From contig CANRFX010000006.1 of the NCBI GenBank assembly GCA_947629995.1, positions 1-29,136 on the forward strand: a stretch of DNA of 29,136 nucleotides. Reading direction: 5' to 3'. The DNA comes from an uncultured Clostridia bacterium (GTDB lineage: Bacteria; Bacillota; Clostridia; TANB77; CAG-508). The notes under the pieces were generated by a model. It was not told the DNA's origin. It saw only the letters and a list, made by a program, of their open reading frames with translations, and ran no database searches. This document shows, one piece after another, positions 15,980 to 25,197 of the stretch. Made by a program: the position numbers and the translations under genes. Position 1 is the first letter of the stretch. Each line of letters starts with the position of its first letter.

Positions 15980-18900
15980 TTATTTTTTCCTTTCTATCTT
16001 TTTCTTCATTTGCTTTATTATATCATCTTTTGATTTTTTGTCTATATAATTGTAATTGTTATCTTTTTGTTTTATATTGAAACCACATATTGGTTTATAA
16101 CTACAATATTCACATGCTGTTTTTCCATTTTTATTATATGGTTTTAAATTTATATTTCCACTCAAAATTTCTTTTGAAATTTCTTTTATTATATAATCAA
16201 TATAGTCTTGTAATATTTTAAATTCTTCCTTATTTACTCCATTAGTCCATTTTTCAATTATATCGCCTGAAACTGTAAGACCTGCTGGAACTATTTTTGA
16301 ACTTCCACTTTTTAATGTATTATCATTCATTTTGATTACTTTTACATCTGCTAAAATTAATCCCTTCATTTTAAAATTTTTTCTGATTAGTTCTTCAATT
16401 TCTTCTTCTGAAATCTTTTTATCTGAGTTTATCATCTGCTCTAATAAAGAAAAATAAAATACTCCTGCTGGCATAATATCTTCTTTTTTGCATATAACAT
16501 CAGAATATGTCAATAATTGAATTTGAAGCCCTGCATATACTTCATTTAAATCAATATTTTTAGTAGATGATTTATAATCAATAATTCTTAAATATTTTCC
16601 GTTCTTCTCCGCTTTGCTGTATCAATTCTATCTATTTTGCCAGTAATTTCAACTTTTTTTCCATCTTCTAAATCCAGAATAACTGGTTTAAATTGAACTT
16701 CTGTACCTGCAATTGAAAAATCGCTATAAATAAGTGTTTGTATAATATATTTTAAAGATTTAGCAACCATCCTTTTTAGTCTTTGTACTAAAACTTTATA
16801 TTTTGCTGTTGCACTAAAGATAAAATTTTTGCTTAATTTTAAATTATTATCTATAATTTGGGAAACTATTTCATAGATATCTTCATCTTGTAATTCTGAT
16901 AGGTTTATCTTTTCTTGTTGGACTGTTTTAAAAAATTCATCAATTGTTTCATGCATAAATGAACCTGTTTCAAAATTATGGATTTTTAATTCTTCTTTTT
17001 CTTTTAGTTTTAATCCATATTGCAAATAATATGAAAAAGCACATTTTTTGTAAGCCTCTAGTCTTGAAACACTGGTATGTAAAACATTTCCGTATAGTTT
17101 TTCTATATTTTCTTGTGCTATTTTTTGTGGTAGATTAGTGTATTCTAATCCTTCTAAATCATTTTTTAATTTTTCTTGCCATTCTACTTTTTCTTTATAA
17201 TATTTATAAATTTGATACCAAATTTCAGGGATTTTTTCGTCTTTTCTAAGTTTTGCTATATTTTCTAATAGCTCTTCATAAGTTGCTCTTTCGTTTGCTA
17301 TTTCATACTCTTTTTCTACTTGGTCACTTTTTTCTTTTATGTTTGGATATATTTTTTTAATTTTATAAATTAAAATTGAAGGTCTTAATGAATTTCCTTC
17401 TTTATCTGATGCTGGATATGATAAATATAATTTGTTTTCTGCTGTTGTAAATGCTTTATATATATTAAAATTATCCTCATATAATCGTTCTTGTGTATCT
17501 TTTGCAAGTTCTAGTCCGTCTTGTTTTAAGGTACTTCTATCTTTATCATCTAAAAATCCTTCATCTTTATTTACTTTAGGAAAACTTCCATCATTTAAGC
17601 CTATTATAAATACTACTTTTACTTTATGACTTCTAGAACGATCAACATCTCCAAAAGTTACTTGGTCTTGTGTTCCTGGTATTTTTCCTAGTCCACTATT
17701 TTTTAGGCCAACTTTTAGAATTTTTAAATAATCATCTATATTTGCTTTTTGTTTTCCAAATACCAATATAATTTCATCAAATAATTCTAAAATTATTTGA
17801 TAACTCTCTATATATTCTTTTGCTAAATCTAATAAATTTTTTTCTTCTAGTTCTTGTATTTTTTCTATTACTTTTTCTTCTAATTTTAGGCTTTGAAGAA
17901 TATCATATAATGTTTTTGTTATTGTTTCAAAGTTTTTTTCTTTATTTATTTTTTCTTTAAATATTAAGAATGGTTCAATAATTTGTTTCCTTAATTCATT
18001 AAATCTTTGAACTTTATCATTTTTATCTATGTCATATTCAAAATCTTTTTCCCACTTACTATATTGTATTTGCCATTTATTGCAGTAATTTTCTAATTCA
18101 AATATTTCATCTGGCTCAATTTCTGTCAAGCCTAATTTTAGATAGTTAAAAATACTATCTTTCGAAAATTTTTTATTTAATACTTCTAAAATTGCAAGTA
18201 CATATTGAATAATAATATTTTGATTTACATCTCTTTTTTCATCTATAAATACAGGTATGTTGTATTTTTGAAAAATTGCTCTAACTAAAGAAGAATATTC
18301 TTCCATATTTTTTGATATTATTGCAATATCTTTATATCTTATATTTTCATTATGAATTAGTTTTGTAATTTGTTTTGCTATATTTTCTATTTCAGAATAA
18401 GGATTTTGTGCTAAAAATAGATGTATGTTTTCCACATTTTTTCCATATTTATTTATTTTATTTTTGCTTATATTTTCACTTAAATGTAATAATTCTAGTG
18501 TTTGAAGACGATATTGCTTGTTTAGATGTACTGGTGTTTCTAGTTGTAAATTATTTTCATTTATCATCTTCCAAAGTTTAGATATTGTAATTTTGTTAGA
18601 ATAGAAAATGTCTGTATCTGGATTTGTATTTATATTTAAATCTTCTGTTGTTATTGTTATATTTACTTGTTTTGCTTGTTTTACAAATTGCTTTATTACT
18701 TCATATTCTTGGGTTGTAAATCCTGCAAATTCGTCTAAGTATATTATACTGTTTTTTATTATGTCTGTTTTTTCTATGTTTTGGGCAAGTATTGTTAATA
18801 AGTCATTTTCTTCTATGTATTGCTCCTTTATTTGATTTTCAAATTTTTCATAGATTAGTATTATGTCTTGTAATTTTGTTTTTAGGTATGTGTCTTGTAT

Positions 18901-19317
18901 TTTTTCTGCTTCTTGTTTTAAGTCATCTACTAATATTTTGTGTTGCTTAAATTCTGTTATTGCTGTTATGCATAGATCTATGTTTTCATCTGATTTTCCT
19001 AAGAATTTTAGTTCTTTCTTGTGTTTATTTAATATTGAATATATTAGCATTGCTTTTCCAGAGGATGTTAGGTTTGTTTTTGTTCCTCCTCCTATTTCGT
19101 TTATTACTCTATATGCCATTCGGCTTAGTGTTACTACTTCTGCATTTATTATTGCATGTGATTTTACTGCTTTCATTAGCTTTTCTTCTGCTGTGAATGA
19201 AAATTGCTCTGGCGTTATCATATAAATTTTCTCTTTTTCTATTTTTTTTGCTATTTCTGAAAAGCAGTACTCACTTTTTCCTGTTCCTGGTTTTCCATAT
19301 ATTATTCTTAGTCCCAT
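15980..19317 (-). CDS. addB: ATP-dependent helicase/nuclease subunit B (AddB), two CGG +1 sites
   Basis: Subunit of the AddAB double-strand-break-processing nuclease. Walker A is GKPGTGKSE (residues 8-16). The long UvrD-like but degenerate body runs to a C-terminal RecB-family nuclease with a 4Fe-4S cluster: one Cys in YKKCAFSYYLQYG (about 758) and three in CEYCSYKPICGFN (about 1067-1076). Two CGG sites nine bases apart (16609-16611, codon 903, and 16599-16601) break the frame. Skipping both gives TAKGEEGKYLRIIDYKSS, placing the nuclease DYK motif (D913) and three cluster cysteines in the same protein. Total 1111 residues, close to the normal ~1150. Start ATG follows AAGGAG. addA is not adjacent here, which is unusual. 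Confidence 0.93.
16599..16601 (-). other. CGG +1 shift site 14 (addB, second)
   Basis: GGA GAA GAA C GGA AAA TAT TTA. The +1 reading gives E-E-G-K-Y-L-R-I-I-D-Y-K; zero frame reaches TGA after seven codons. Confidence 0.94.
16609..16611 (-). other. CGG +1 shift site 13 (addB, codon 903)
   Basis: ACA GCA AAG C GGA GAA GAA. The +1 reading gives D-T-A-K-G-E-E and runs three codons to the next CGG. Two shifts are needed within 12 bases. Confidence 0.94.
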
Positions 19318-19340
19318 TTTTACTCCTTTTTATTTCTTTT

Positions 19341-21468
19341 TTAGAAGGCTCCGCCGCCTCCGGCCACCACCGACCTCCGCCAGAGAAGCCACCTCCACCA
19401 GAAAATCCACCGCCTCCGGCCGCTTGAATATCCGCTTCCTATATTACTTAATATTTTTCCTGTTGCTTCTCCATAAGACTTCAAAAATCTTCTATCCAAA
19501 CTTGCATAAGTATAAAATATACCATAATCTGATGTAATAAAATCTATAAAAGATGTGTTTATTATTAATTTTTCCAAATCATCATCTATGTGTAATCCTT
19601 TAATCCTTTTTATAATTTTACTTGATATTCCAAAACTTACACTGTAACTTAAGTACTGTTCCCATAATGTAACTTGTTCTATGTCTCTATCCTCCATTAA
19701 ACTATAATTTTCAATTTTGTCCTTTAAAGCATTTAATTTGCTATAATCTTCAATCATAATGCTATTGTTCTTTAACATTAGATTATCTGTTAAAATTAAA
19801 ATAGTTGCTATACAAATTAATACTTCATCTGCCACAATATATTTTACAGGTGAGAATACTGCTGTTAAAATAATTATTATTCCAAAAAGCAAAATTAAGC
19901 TTATTGTTGTTGTAACTACTTTCTGACCAGTTATCCTTTGTACTGCTTTATTAATCTTATGTCTTGTTATAATAACTAAATTAATTGGTATATATAATAT
20001 TCCCATAAGAAATGGTATAAAAAATATCATATAAATAAACAAATATCCTAAAAAGGCAACAGAATATTTGAAGTTATATATTTCAAAGCCATTAAACATT
20101 ATATGTTTATAAATAACTAAAAGGCTTAGTATAAACAAAAATACATTAAATACTCTCAAGCAAAGTGGTACTTTTGCTTGGTTTGCACCTTTTGTACTAA
20201 GATTTGCTTCTACTAATTTATTTAATTCTTTGAACTTTTTATTTGCTTCTTTTTCTTTTGGCATTTTTTCTAATCTATAATTTAACATAACTTCTTCTTT
20301 TGTTTCAAATACCCAGTCATAAACATATTTTTCTATGCTATCCATTTTGTATTCTAATTCTTTATTTTTGCTAATCTTATATGTATAATTATCTTTACCC
20401 ATAGATTGTATAATATCTAGTTTTATAATTTTTTTATTAATTAAACCTAATATTACAGCAATAATATCTCTTGCTAAAATTGTTCTACTTCCTTGAATAC
20501 ATCCGCGCTAACATTGGATTATATTTTTCGAATAAATCTTCTTCATTTATGTTATTTACTGGATATTTTTTGTCTTTTTCAAAGATAAACATTAAAATTA
20601 CCCAATAAATAAATAAACATACTGCAAAAATTATAATTTTTACTGTAAAAGCATTTTTCTCTTCTTGATTTTCTATAATTGCATTTTCATCTTCATATAC
20701 CATTTCTTTGGCATCTATGTTGGAAAGTTTACTTGAATATGGAATATTACTATTATCAAATAATACCCTTGTTGCTACATATTGTCCTGGTTTGACATTT
20801 TCTACTTTAAAATTGCTATGTGTATTATTTACAATTTTTGATATTCCATTGTATGGTCCATGTGCCCAAATATTAATCTCTTTTGTATTTCTTGGCAAGT
20901 AGATATCAATGTTTAATTTTTCTATCTCTACTTCCCAATTTCCTCCGATAAAGTTATAATATAATTCACCTATATCATTGTGCTTTACACACAAATTTTG
21001 AATTATATAATCAATTTTAAAAGTTTTTGTTATATCTTCTGATGGAGAATATACTTTTATTTGTTGTATTCCATTTTCTTTTGTAACTGTATATAAATTT
21101 GCGTTCCCATTGCGTGCAAAATTAGATTCCTGAAATTTTCTTTCTTCTCCATTTTGAATTAGGTATACACCTTCTACATAAATTCCATCTCCATTATAAA
21201 AGTTGTCATCAATACTACTTTCTTTTCCTATTTTATTTAAAGTTGTATCTTCTAAATTATAAGGAATATCAATATAAATTCCATTATAGCTTCCACTAAA
21301 TTTATATGTTAACTCTTGTTCTATACTTACAGAACCATCTTGATTTATAGTTGCTTGTATATCCATATTTTTGATTTTATAACTTTTGGCCTGTACTGTA
21401 TTTTTAGATATGAATAATATTATAAATGCAAATAAAATAATTCCTAATAATTTAACTTTCTTTTTCAT
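19341..21468 (-). CDS. DUF2207-family membrane protein with glycine-rich tail, four CGG +1 sites
   Basis: Exported membrane protein. A signal peptide (residues 1-27, basic then hydrophobic, ending VQA) is followed by an extracellular beta-rich DUF2207 domain (IQATINQDGSVSIEQELTY), a first membrane segment near 290, three more hydrophobic stretches in the second half and a Ser/Gly tail. CGG 20503-20505 (codon 322) breaks it at MLAGCIQGSRT. Three more (19416-19418, 19370-19372, 19360-19362) lie within the tail. Because three shifts sum to a whole codon, the final frame and stop are unchanged, but zero frame turns the tail into Trp/Arg-rich nonsense while +1 gives SGGGGGFSGGGGFSGGG, typical of DUF2207 proteins. 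Total 707 residues. Function unknown; wall or membrane stress roles are guesses. Confidence 0.85.
19360..19362 (-). other. CGG +1 shift site 18 (DUF2207 tail, third)
   Basis: GGT GGT GGC C GGA GGC GGC GGA. Restores the reading that ends G-G-A-F-stop. Confidence 0.8.
19370..19372 (-). other. CGG +1 shift site 17 (DUF2207 tail, second)
   Basis: GGC GGA GGT C GGT GGT GGC. The +1 reading keeps the polyglycine run; the glycine codon is GGT. Confidence 0.8.
19416..19418 (-). other. CGG +1 shift site 16 (DUF2207 tail, first)
   Basis: TCA AGC GGC C GGA GGC GGT GGA. The +1 reading gives S-S-G-G-G-G-G-F-S; zero frame gives R-R-R-W-I-F-W-W. Confidence 0.85.
20503..20505 (-). other. CGG +1 shift site 15 (DUF2207, codon 322)
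   Basis: ATG TTA GCG C GGA TGT ATT CAA. The +1 reading gives M-L-A-G-C-I-Q-G and joins the signal-peptide half to the membrane half. Confidence 0.92.
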
Positions 21469-21499
21469 CTCTTTTTGTTTCTCCTTTTACATATTAAAT

Positions 21500-22366
21500 T
21501 TATGCTTCTCTTCTCCAGTAAAATAAGTATTGTTGAGCAAGTCCTACTAAACTTCCAAATTTTTCTTGTGCTAGTTTTTCGATTTGTTTTTTGCTTACTT
21601 TTGTTTCATCTTCATTTCTTATATATAAGTCGTTCATTACTCTTCTTACCCACACATCTATTGGAAATACTTCAAACCTCTTTAGATCCGAAAATAATAG
21701 TATGCAGTCTGCTACTTTCGGTCCTACTCCAGATAATTTTAATAGTTCTTCTCTTACTTCTAGAGTATTTGGATTTTCTTTCATTTTTTTTAGGTCTACT
21801 TGTTTTTCTAGTATCATTTTTGTTGTTTCATATAATCTTACATCTCTAAAACCTAATCCTAATTGCCTATATTCTTCTATAGTAACATCTTTTAATTTTT
21901 CTGCTGTTGGAAATGTGTAATAATCTTTATTATTCCATGTTATCTTGTTTCCATATTTTTTTGATAATCTTTCAATAATCCCTTTAATTCTTGGAATATT
22001 GTTATTTGCAGAGATTATAAATGAAATTATAGTTTCCCATAAATCTTGGTTTAAAATTCTAATTCCCGCTCCATATTTTATACTTATTTTCATGTTTTCA
22101 TCTATTTTTGATAGTTTTTCTTTTATTGTGTTATAATCTCTTTTTAAGTCAAAATATTCTTCTACTGTTTGCTTAATATCTTTTTTAAATATTCCTTTTA
22201 TTATAACGTTTTTTCCTTCTTTTTTTACGTTTGCTACATTTTCTCCAAAGATTCCTTCATAACTCCCATTTTCTTGTTTGTTCCATCTAAAGCATTGTCC
22301 ACATTCAAATATGTCCTTTAATTCAAATGAATCTACATTTTCTAATATTATTTTTTGTTCTTTCAT
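21500..22366 (-). CDS. 8-oxoguanine/N-glycosylase of the OGG HhH-GPD family
   Basis: Base-excision repair DNA glycosylase. The N-terminal OGG domain (DIFECGQCFRWNKQ) precedes the helix-hairpin-helix LLKLSGVGPKVADCILL, whose Lys is the Schiff-base nucleophile, and the catalytic Asp in FPIDVWVRRVM. The ending QYLFYWRREA is typical of bacterial OGG1-like and AlkA-like fusions. I place the start at ATG 22366 because AGGAGAGAAA precedes it. An upstream ATG at 22420 would add 18 residues across an inverted repeat and lacks a ribosome site. 288 residues, intact, with no in-frame CGG although TTC-GGA-like out-of-frame copies occur. Confidence 0.9.
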   Translation of the reverse strand: MKEQKIILENVDSFELKDIFECGQCFRWNKQENGSYEGIFGENVANVKKEGKNVIIKGIFKKDIKQTVEEYFDLKRDYNTIKEKLSKIDENMKISIKYGAGIRILNQDLWETIISFIISANNNIPRIKGIIERLSKKYGNKITWNNKDYYTFPTAEKLKDVTIEEYRQLGLGFRDVRLYETTKMILEKQVDLKKMKENPNTLEVREELLKLSGVGPKVADCILLFSDLKRFEVFPIDVWVRRVMNDLYIRNEDETKVSKKQIEKLAQEKFGSLVGLAQQYLFYWRREA

Positions 22367-22382
22367 TTTCTCTCCTAAATTT

Positions 22383-22426
22383 AAAAAATTGTCCAAATAT
22401 ATTATACTATATTTAGACAATTTTTT
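22383..22426. repeat. 19-bp inverted repeat between the yitT-like and ogg-like genes
   Basis: Arms 22383-22401 and 22408-22426, one mismatch, six-base centre. They contain TTGTCCAAATATA and TATATTTAGACAA and end in T/A runs. On the minus strand the centre reads TATAAT. Could be the terminator of the yitT-like gene, or a promoter with a palindromic operator for ogg. Confidence 0.6.
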
Positions 22427-22436
22427 GTATAGATTT

Positions 22437-23298
22437 TTAAACTTTTTTAAATCCTAATCCTACCACTTCCCTAGAATTTGTTATAATAATAAAACTTTTG
22501 GGATCTATTTTTCTTGCCTCCATTTTTACTCTTTCAATATCTCGCCTAGTTACTGCACATAATAAGACTAATTTGTTTTCTCCTGTGTACATTCCTTTTC
22601 CATATATTCCGGTTGTTCCACGTTTTACTTTTTCGCTAATTTGTTTTGCTATTTCTTCGTTTTTATCTGATATAATAAATAATAATTTAGTAAAGTAAAT
22701 TCCTTCAAATACAATATCTATCATCTTACCCATTATATAAATTGCAATTGCAGAATATAGCCCTATTTCAATTTCTCTAAAAAATATTACATTTAATCCT
22801 ACAATTCCAATATCCATAAAAATAATTACTCTACTCATACTAATTGTTGGTCTATATTCTTTTGCTATATAACTTACTAAATCGCTTCCACCCGTAGAGC
22901 CATTTACTTTTAGTATTATTGCTGTTCCGAAGTCCAATAATAATTCCACCATAAATACAAGCTAAAAATCTATCATTTGTTAATGGTTCTATTTGGTCTA
23001 ACAAATCAATAAATACAGACAGCGCAATTGTTCCAATTAGAGATTTTATAAAAAATTTTTTTCCTATTTTAAAAACAGCAAATAAAAATAATGGAGCATT
23101 TATAGCAAGAATTGTTGTTCCCATTGGTATATTTAATAAATAATAAACTACTGTTGCGAGACCCGATACCCCACCTGATGATAATTGATTTGGTAATAAA
23201 AATAATGCTACTCCTGTTGCCATTACAAAACTTCCTACTAATATTCCGACAATTTCAATAATCATTTTTTTTATATTATTTTTTTGTTCTTTATGCAT
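22437..23298 (-). CDS. YitT-family membrane protein, one CGG +1 site
   Basis: Integral membrane protein of the YitT/DUF161 family with a C-terminal cytoplasmic DUF2179 domain; function unproven. The N-terminal half has hydrophobic segments near 15-35, 50-75 and 80-105. CGG at 22927-22929 (codon 124) interrupts the family hallmark, and +1 gives GIIIGLGTAIILKVNGSTGGSD, quoted here only as GLGTAIIL and GSTGGSD. The DUF2179 part includes RGTTGIYGKGMYTGENK and ends VVGLGFKKV. Total 286 residues, normal. Start ATG at 23298 lies just behind a hairpin that includes the ribosome site GGTGA. Monocistronic or loosely linked to the radical SAM gene upstream. Confidence 0.9.
22927..22929 (-). other. CGG +1 shift site 19 (YitT-like, codon 124)
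   Basis: ATT GGA CTT C GGA ACA GCA ATA. The +1 reading restores the family motif G-L-G-T-A followed by G-S-T-G-G-S-D. Confidence 0.95.
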
Positions 23299-23300
23299 AA

Positions 23301-23342
23301 AAAATCACCTTTATAGCATTATTTGCATATATTGGTGATTTT
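23301..23342 (-). promoter_or_regulatory. Leader hairpin enclosing the yitT-like ribosome site
   Basis: Arms AAAATCACC (23301-23309) and GGTGATTTT (23334-23342), 24-base loop. On the minus strand the 3' arm is GGTGATTTT followed by T and the ATG, so it reads as both a terminator (stem plus T run) and a sequestered Shine-Dalgarno. It also lies 11 bases after the radical SAM stop. Confidence 0.5.
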
Positions 23343-23353
23343 ATACTTCGATT

Positions 23354-24410
23354 TTATTCTTCCAAAAAGTCATTATATGTCTTTGTAATTTCTATTTTTG
23401 ATTTGCCTTGTTTAATACTTTCGTCTTGCTTTAAAATTAAATCTACGTCATATATGTCTTTTAATTTTAATACGTTTTCTTTTTTATGACCAATTACGTT
23501 ATTTGAATCTATTGGATTTACAGTAACTTCTACTTCTTTTACTTTTACATTTAATTTTTTAATTTTTCCAACAATTGCATCATACCATAAACTTGACTCA
23601 ACGAGTTGCCTAAAAGCTGGGTGGAATGGTCCGTGCAACTACTTCGCTTCCTTCTTTTTCTGGGTTATCAATTTCATCTGTATTTTGTAAGCCTACTCTT
23701 ATAATTTCTATTTTTTTATCTGCAAACATTCTAACTAAATCTTTACAAACTTCAACTGCCTGTACAACTGTTAAAGGTTCATATTTTCCTTTTTTATAGT
23801 CTTGCTCTAATTTTGTTCCTTTTACTACTAATACAGGATATATTCTTACCATTTTGGGTTTTAGCTTTATTAATGATTTTGCTGTGTTAATTTCATCAAT
23901 TCTCGTACTTTCAGGAAGTCCTACCATCATTTGATGTCCTAGTTTGAAGCCATTCCATCTAATCATTTTAGATGCTCTTTTTACATCTTCAAATGTATGT
24001 CCTCGATTAGCTTTATTTAAAATATAATTATTCGCAGATTGTACACCAAGTTCAATTGTTTTTACTTTATATTTTTTTAATCTTTTTAATATTTCTTTAT
24101 CAATGGCATCTGGCCTTGTAGATATTCTAATTGATTCTACTTGTCCTTTTTTTATGTATTCATATGCTAAGGATAATAGTTCTTCTTGTTTTTCTTTTTC
24201 GATTGCTGTAAAACTACCTCCGTAAAAGGCTATTTCGATTTGAGAATCTTCTTCTTTAATATTTTTTAGGTAATTTTCTATGATTTTTTTTGCTTCTTCT
24301 TTTGTCATGTTCTTTTTTTGTCCACTAATTGATTTTTGATTACAAAAAACACAATCATTTGGACATCCTAAATGTGGTACAAATATTGGTATGATATATT
24401 GTTTTTTCAT
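23354..24410 (-). CDS. Elp3-like radical SAM protein, one CGG +1 site
   Basis: Radical SAM enzyme of the group found between rnc and smc in Clostridia. It resembles the Elp3 radical domain but lacks the acetyltransferase half. The cluster-binding cysteines are C16, C20 and C23 in GCPNDCVFCNQ; EIAFYGGSFTAI and RISTRPDAID are SAM-barrel motifs. CGG at 23631-23633 (codon 260) breaks the frame. The +1 reading gives EVVAGPFHPAFRQLVES, a conserved segment, and a further 90 residues to 23354. Total 351 residues. Start ATG 24410 follows AAGGGG, which lies in the last codons of rnc, so the pair is coupled. RNA is a plausible substrate but unproven. Confidence 0.9.
23631..23633 (-). other. CGG +1 shift site 20 (radical SAM, codon 260)
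   Basis: GAA GTA GTT GCA C GGA CCA TTC CAC. The +1 reading restores V-V-A-G-P-F-H-P-A-F-R, strongly conserved in this family. Confidence 0.95.
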
Positions 24411-24414
24411 GAAT

Positions 24415-25083
24415 TTACCCCTTTTCTTCTAATGCTTTTTTGGCAGCATGCATCTCTGCTTCTTTCTTGCTTTTTCCTTTTCCTGTTGCTAGAATTGTTC
24501 CATTGCAACTTACTTGTGCTTCAAATCTTTTGTTATGGTCTGGTCCTTTTTCTTTTATGATTTCATATTCTATTTTTACTTCTCCATGTTCTTGTAGTTT
24601 TTCTTGCAATACTGTTTTATAGTCTTTATCTCCTACGTGTTTAGTTGCTTGATTAATTTCTTCTTTTAAATTGTTTATAATAAATTCTTCAGCTACATTT
24701 ATTCCTCCATCTAAGAATATTGCTGCAATTACTGCTTCTACACTATCTGCTAGTATTGCTGGTCTATTTTCTCCTCCTGTTTTTCTTTCTGATTTTCCCA
24801 AGTATAAGAAATCACTAAAATTATGCAGTTTTGCTATTTTGTATAAACTTTTTTCACAGACTACGGCTGCTCTAACTTTAGTCATTTCTCCCTCTTTTAA
24901 TTTTGGATAGTTTAAATATAAATATTTACTTGAGATAAATTCTAATATACTATCTCCTAAAAATTCTAATTTTTCATTACTTTCTACATTGTTTTCATAA
25001 GCATATGATGTGTGTGTTAATGCTGTTTTTAGTAAATTTTTGTCTTTAAAATTATATCCTATACTTTCTTCTACTTTATCCAT
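24415..25083 (-). CDS. rnc: Ribonuclease III
   Basis: Double-stranded-RNA endonuclease for rRNA maturation and mRNA turnover. The signature NEKLEFLGDSILEFI (about residues 36-50) carries the catalytic acidic residues, with ADSVEAVIAAIFLDGG as the second acidic motif. A dsRNA-binding domain occupies about 150-222 (GPDHNKRFEAQVSCNGT, KGKSKKEAEMHAAKKAL). 222 residues, normal. Start ATG 25083 follows AGGAGG. Intact, without any CGG in frame. The divergent glucosaminidase gene begins 181 bases away. Confidence 0.95.
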   Translation of the reverse strand: MDKVEESIGYNFKDKNLLKTALTHTSYAYENNVESNEKLEFLGDSILEFISSKYLYLNYPKLKEGEMTKVRAAVVCEKSLYKIAKLHNFSDFLYLGKSERKTGGENRPAILADSVEAVIAAIFLDGGINVAEEFIINNLKEEINQATKHVGDKDYKTVLQEKLQEHGEVKIEYEIIKEKGPDHNKRFEAQVSCNGTILATGKGKSKKEAEMHAAKKALEEKG

Positions 25084-25197
25084 TTTCTCCTCCTAGTATG
25101 AATATCGCTTTATATTATATACCTTTTTAGGAATTTTGCAAGTATCTTTTTTTATGTATTTTGCTACAAAATGGTATATTTTTTTTTGCTATTTTTA

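Noticed and set aside
19197..19427. Plus-strand proline-rich frame over the DUF2207 tail
   Set aside because: It is the complement of the glycine-rich tail and the addB start; no ribosome site.
22367..22420. 18-residue N-terminal extension of the ogg-like gene
   Set aside because: No ribosome site and it runs across an inverted repeat; AGGAGA precedes the internal ATG at 22366.
29..24410. The frameshifts as sequencing or assembly errors
   Set aside because: All 20 are a single extra C before a GGN codon in frame, on both strands, never at homopolymers or in other codon phases; random errors would not respect codon boundaries. Raw reads would still be the decisive check.
29..24410. Mass pseudogenisation
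   Set aside because: Downstream segments remain clean, conserved and in the expected frame, with no internal stops, deletions or other lesions; decay would leave mixed damage.
29..24410. CGG reassigned to another single amino acid, such as Trp or Gln as reported in some Bacillota
   Set aside because: A triplet reassignment would not restore the reading frame; every site needs a +1 change as well.
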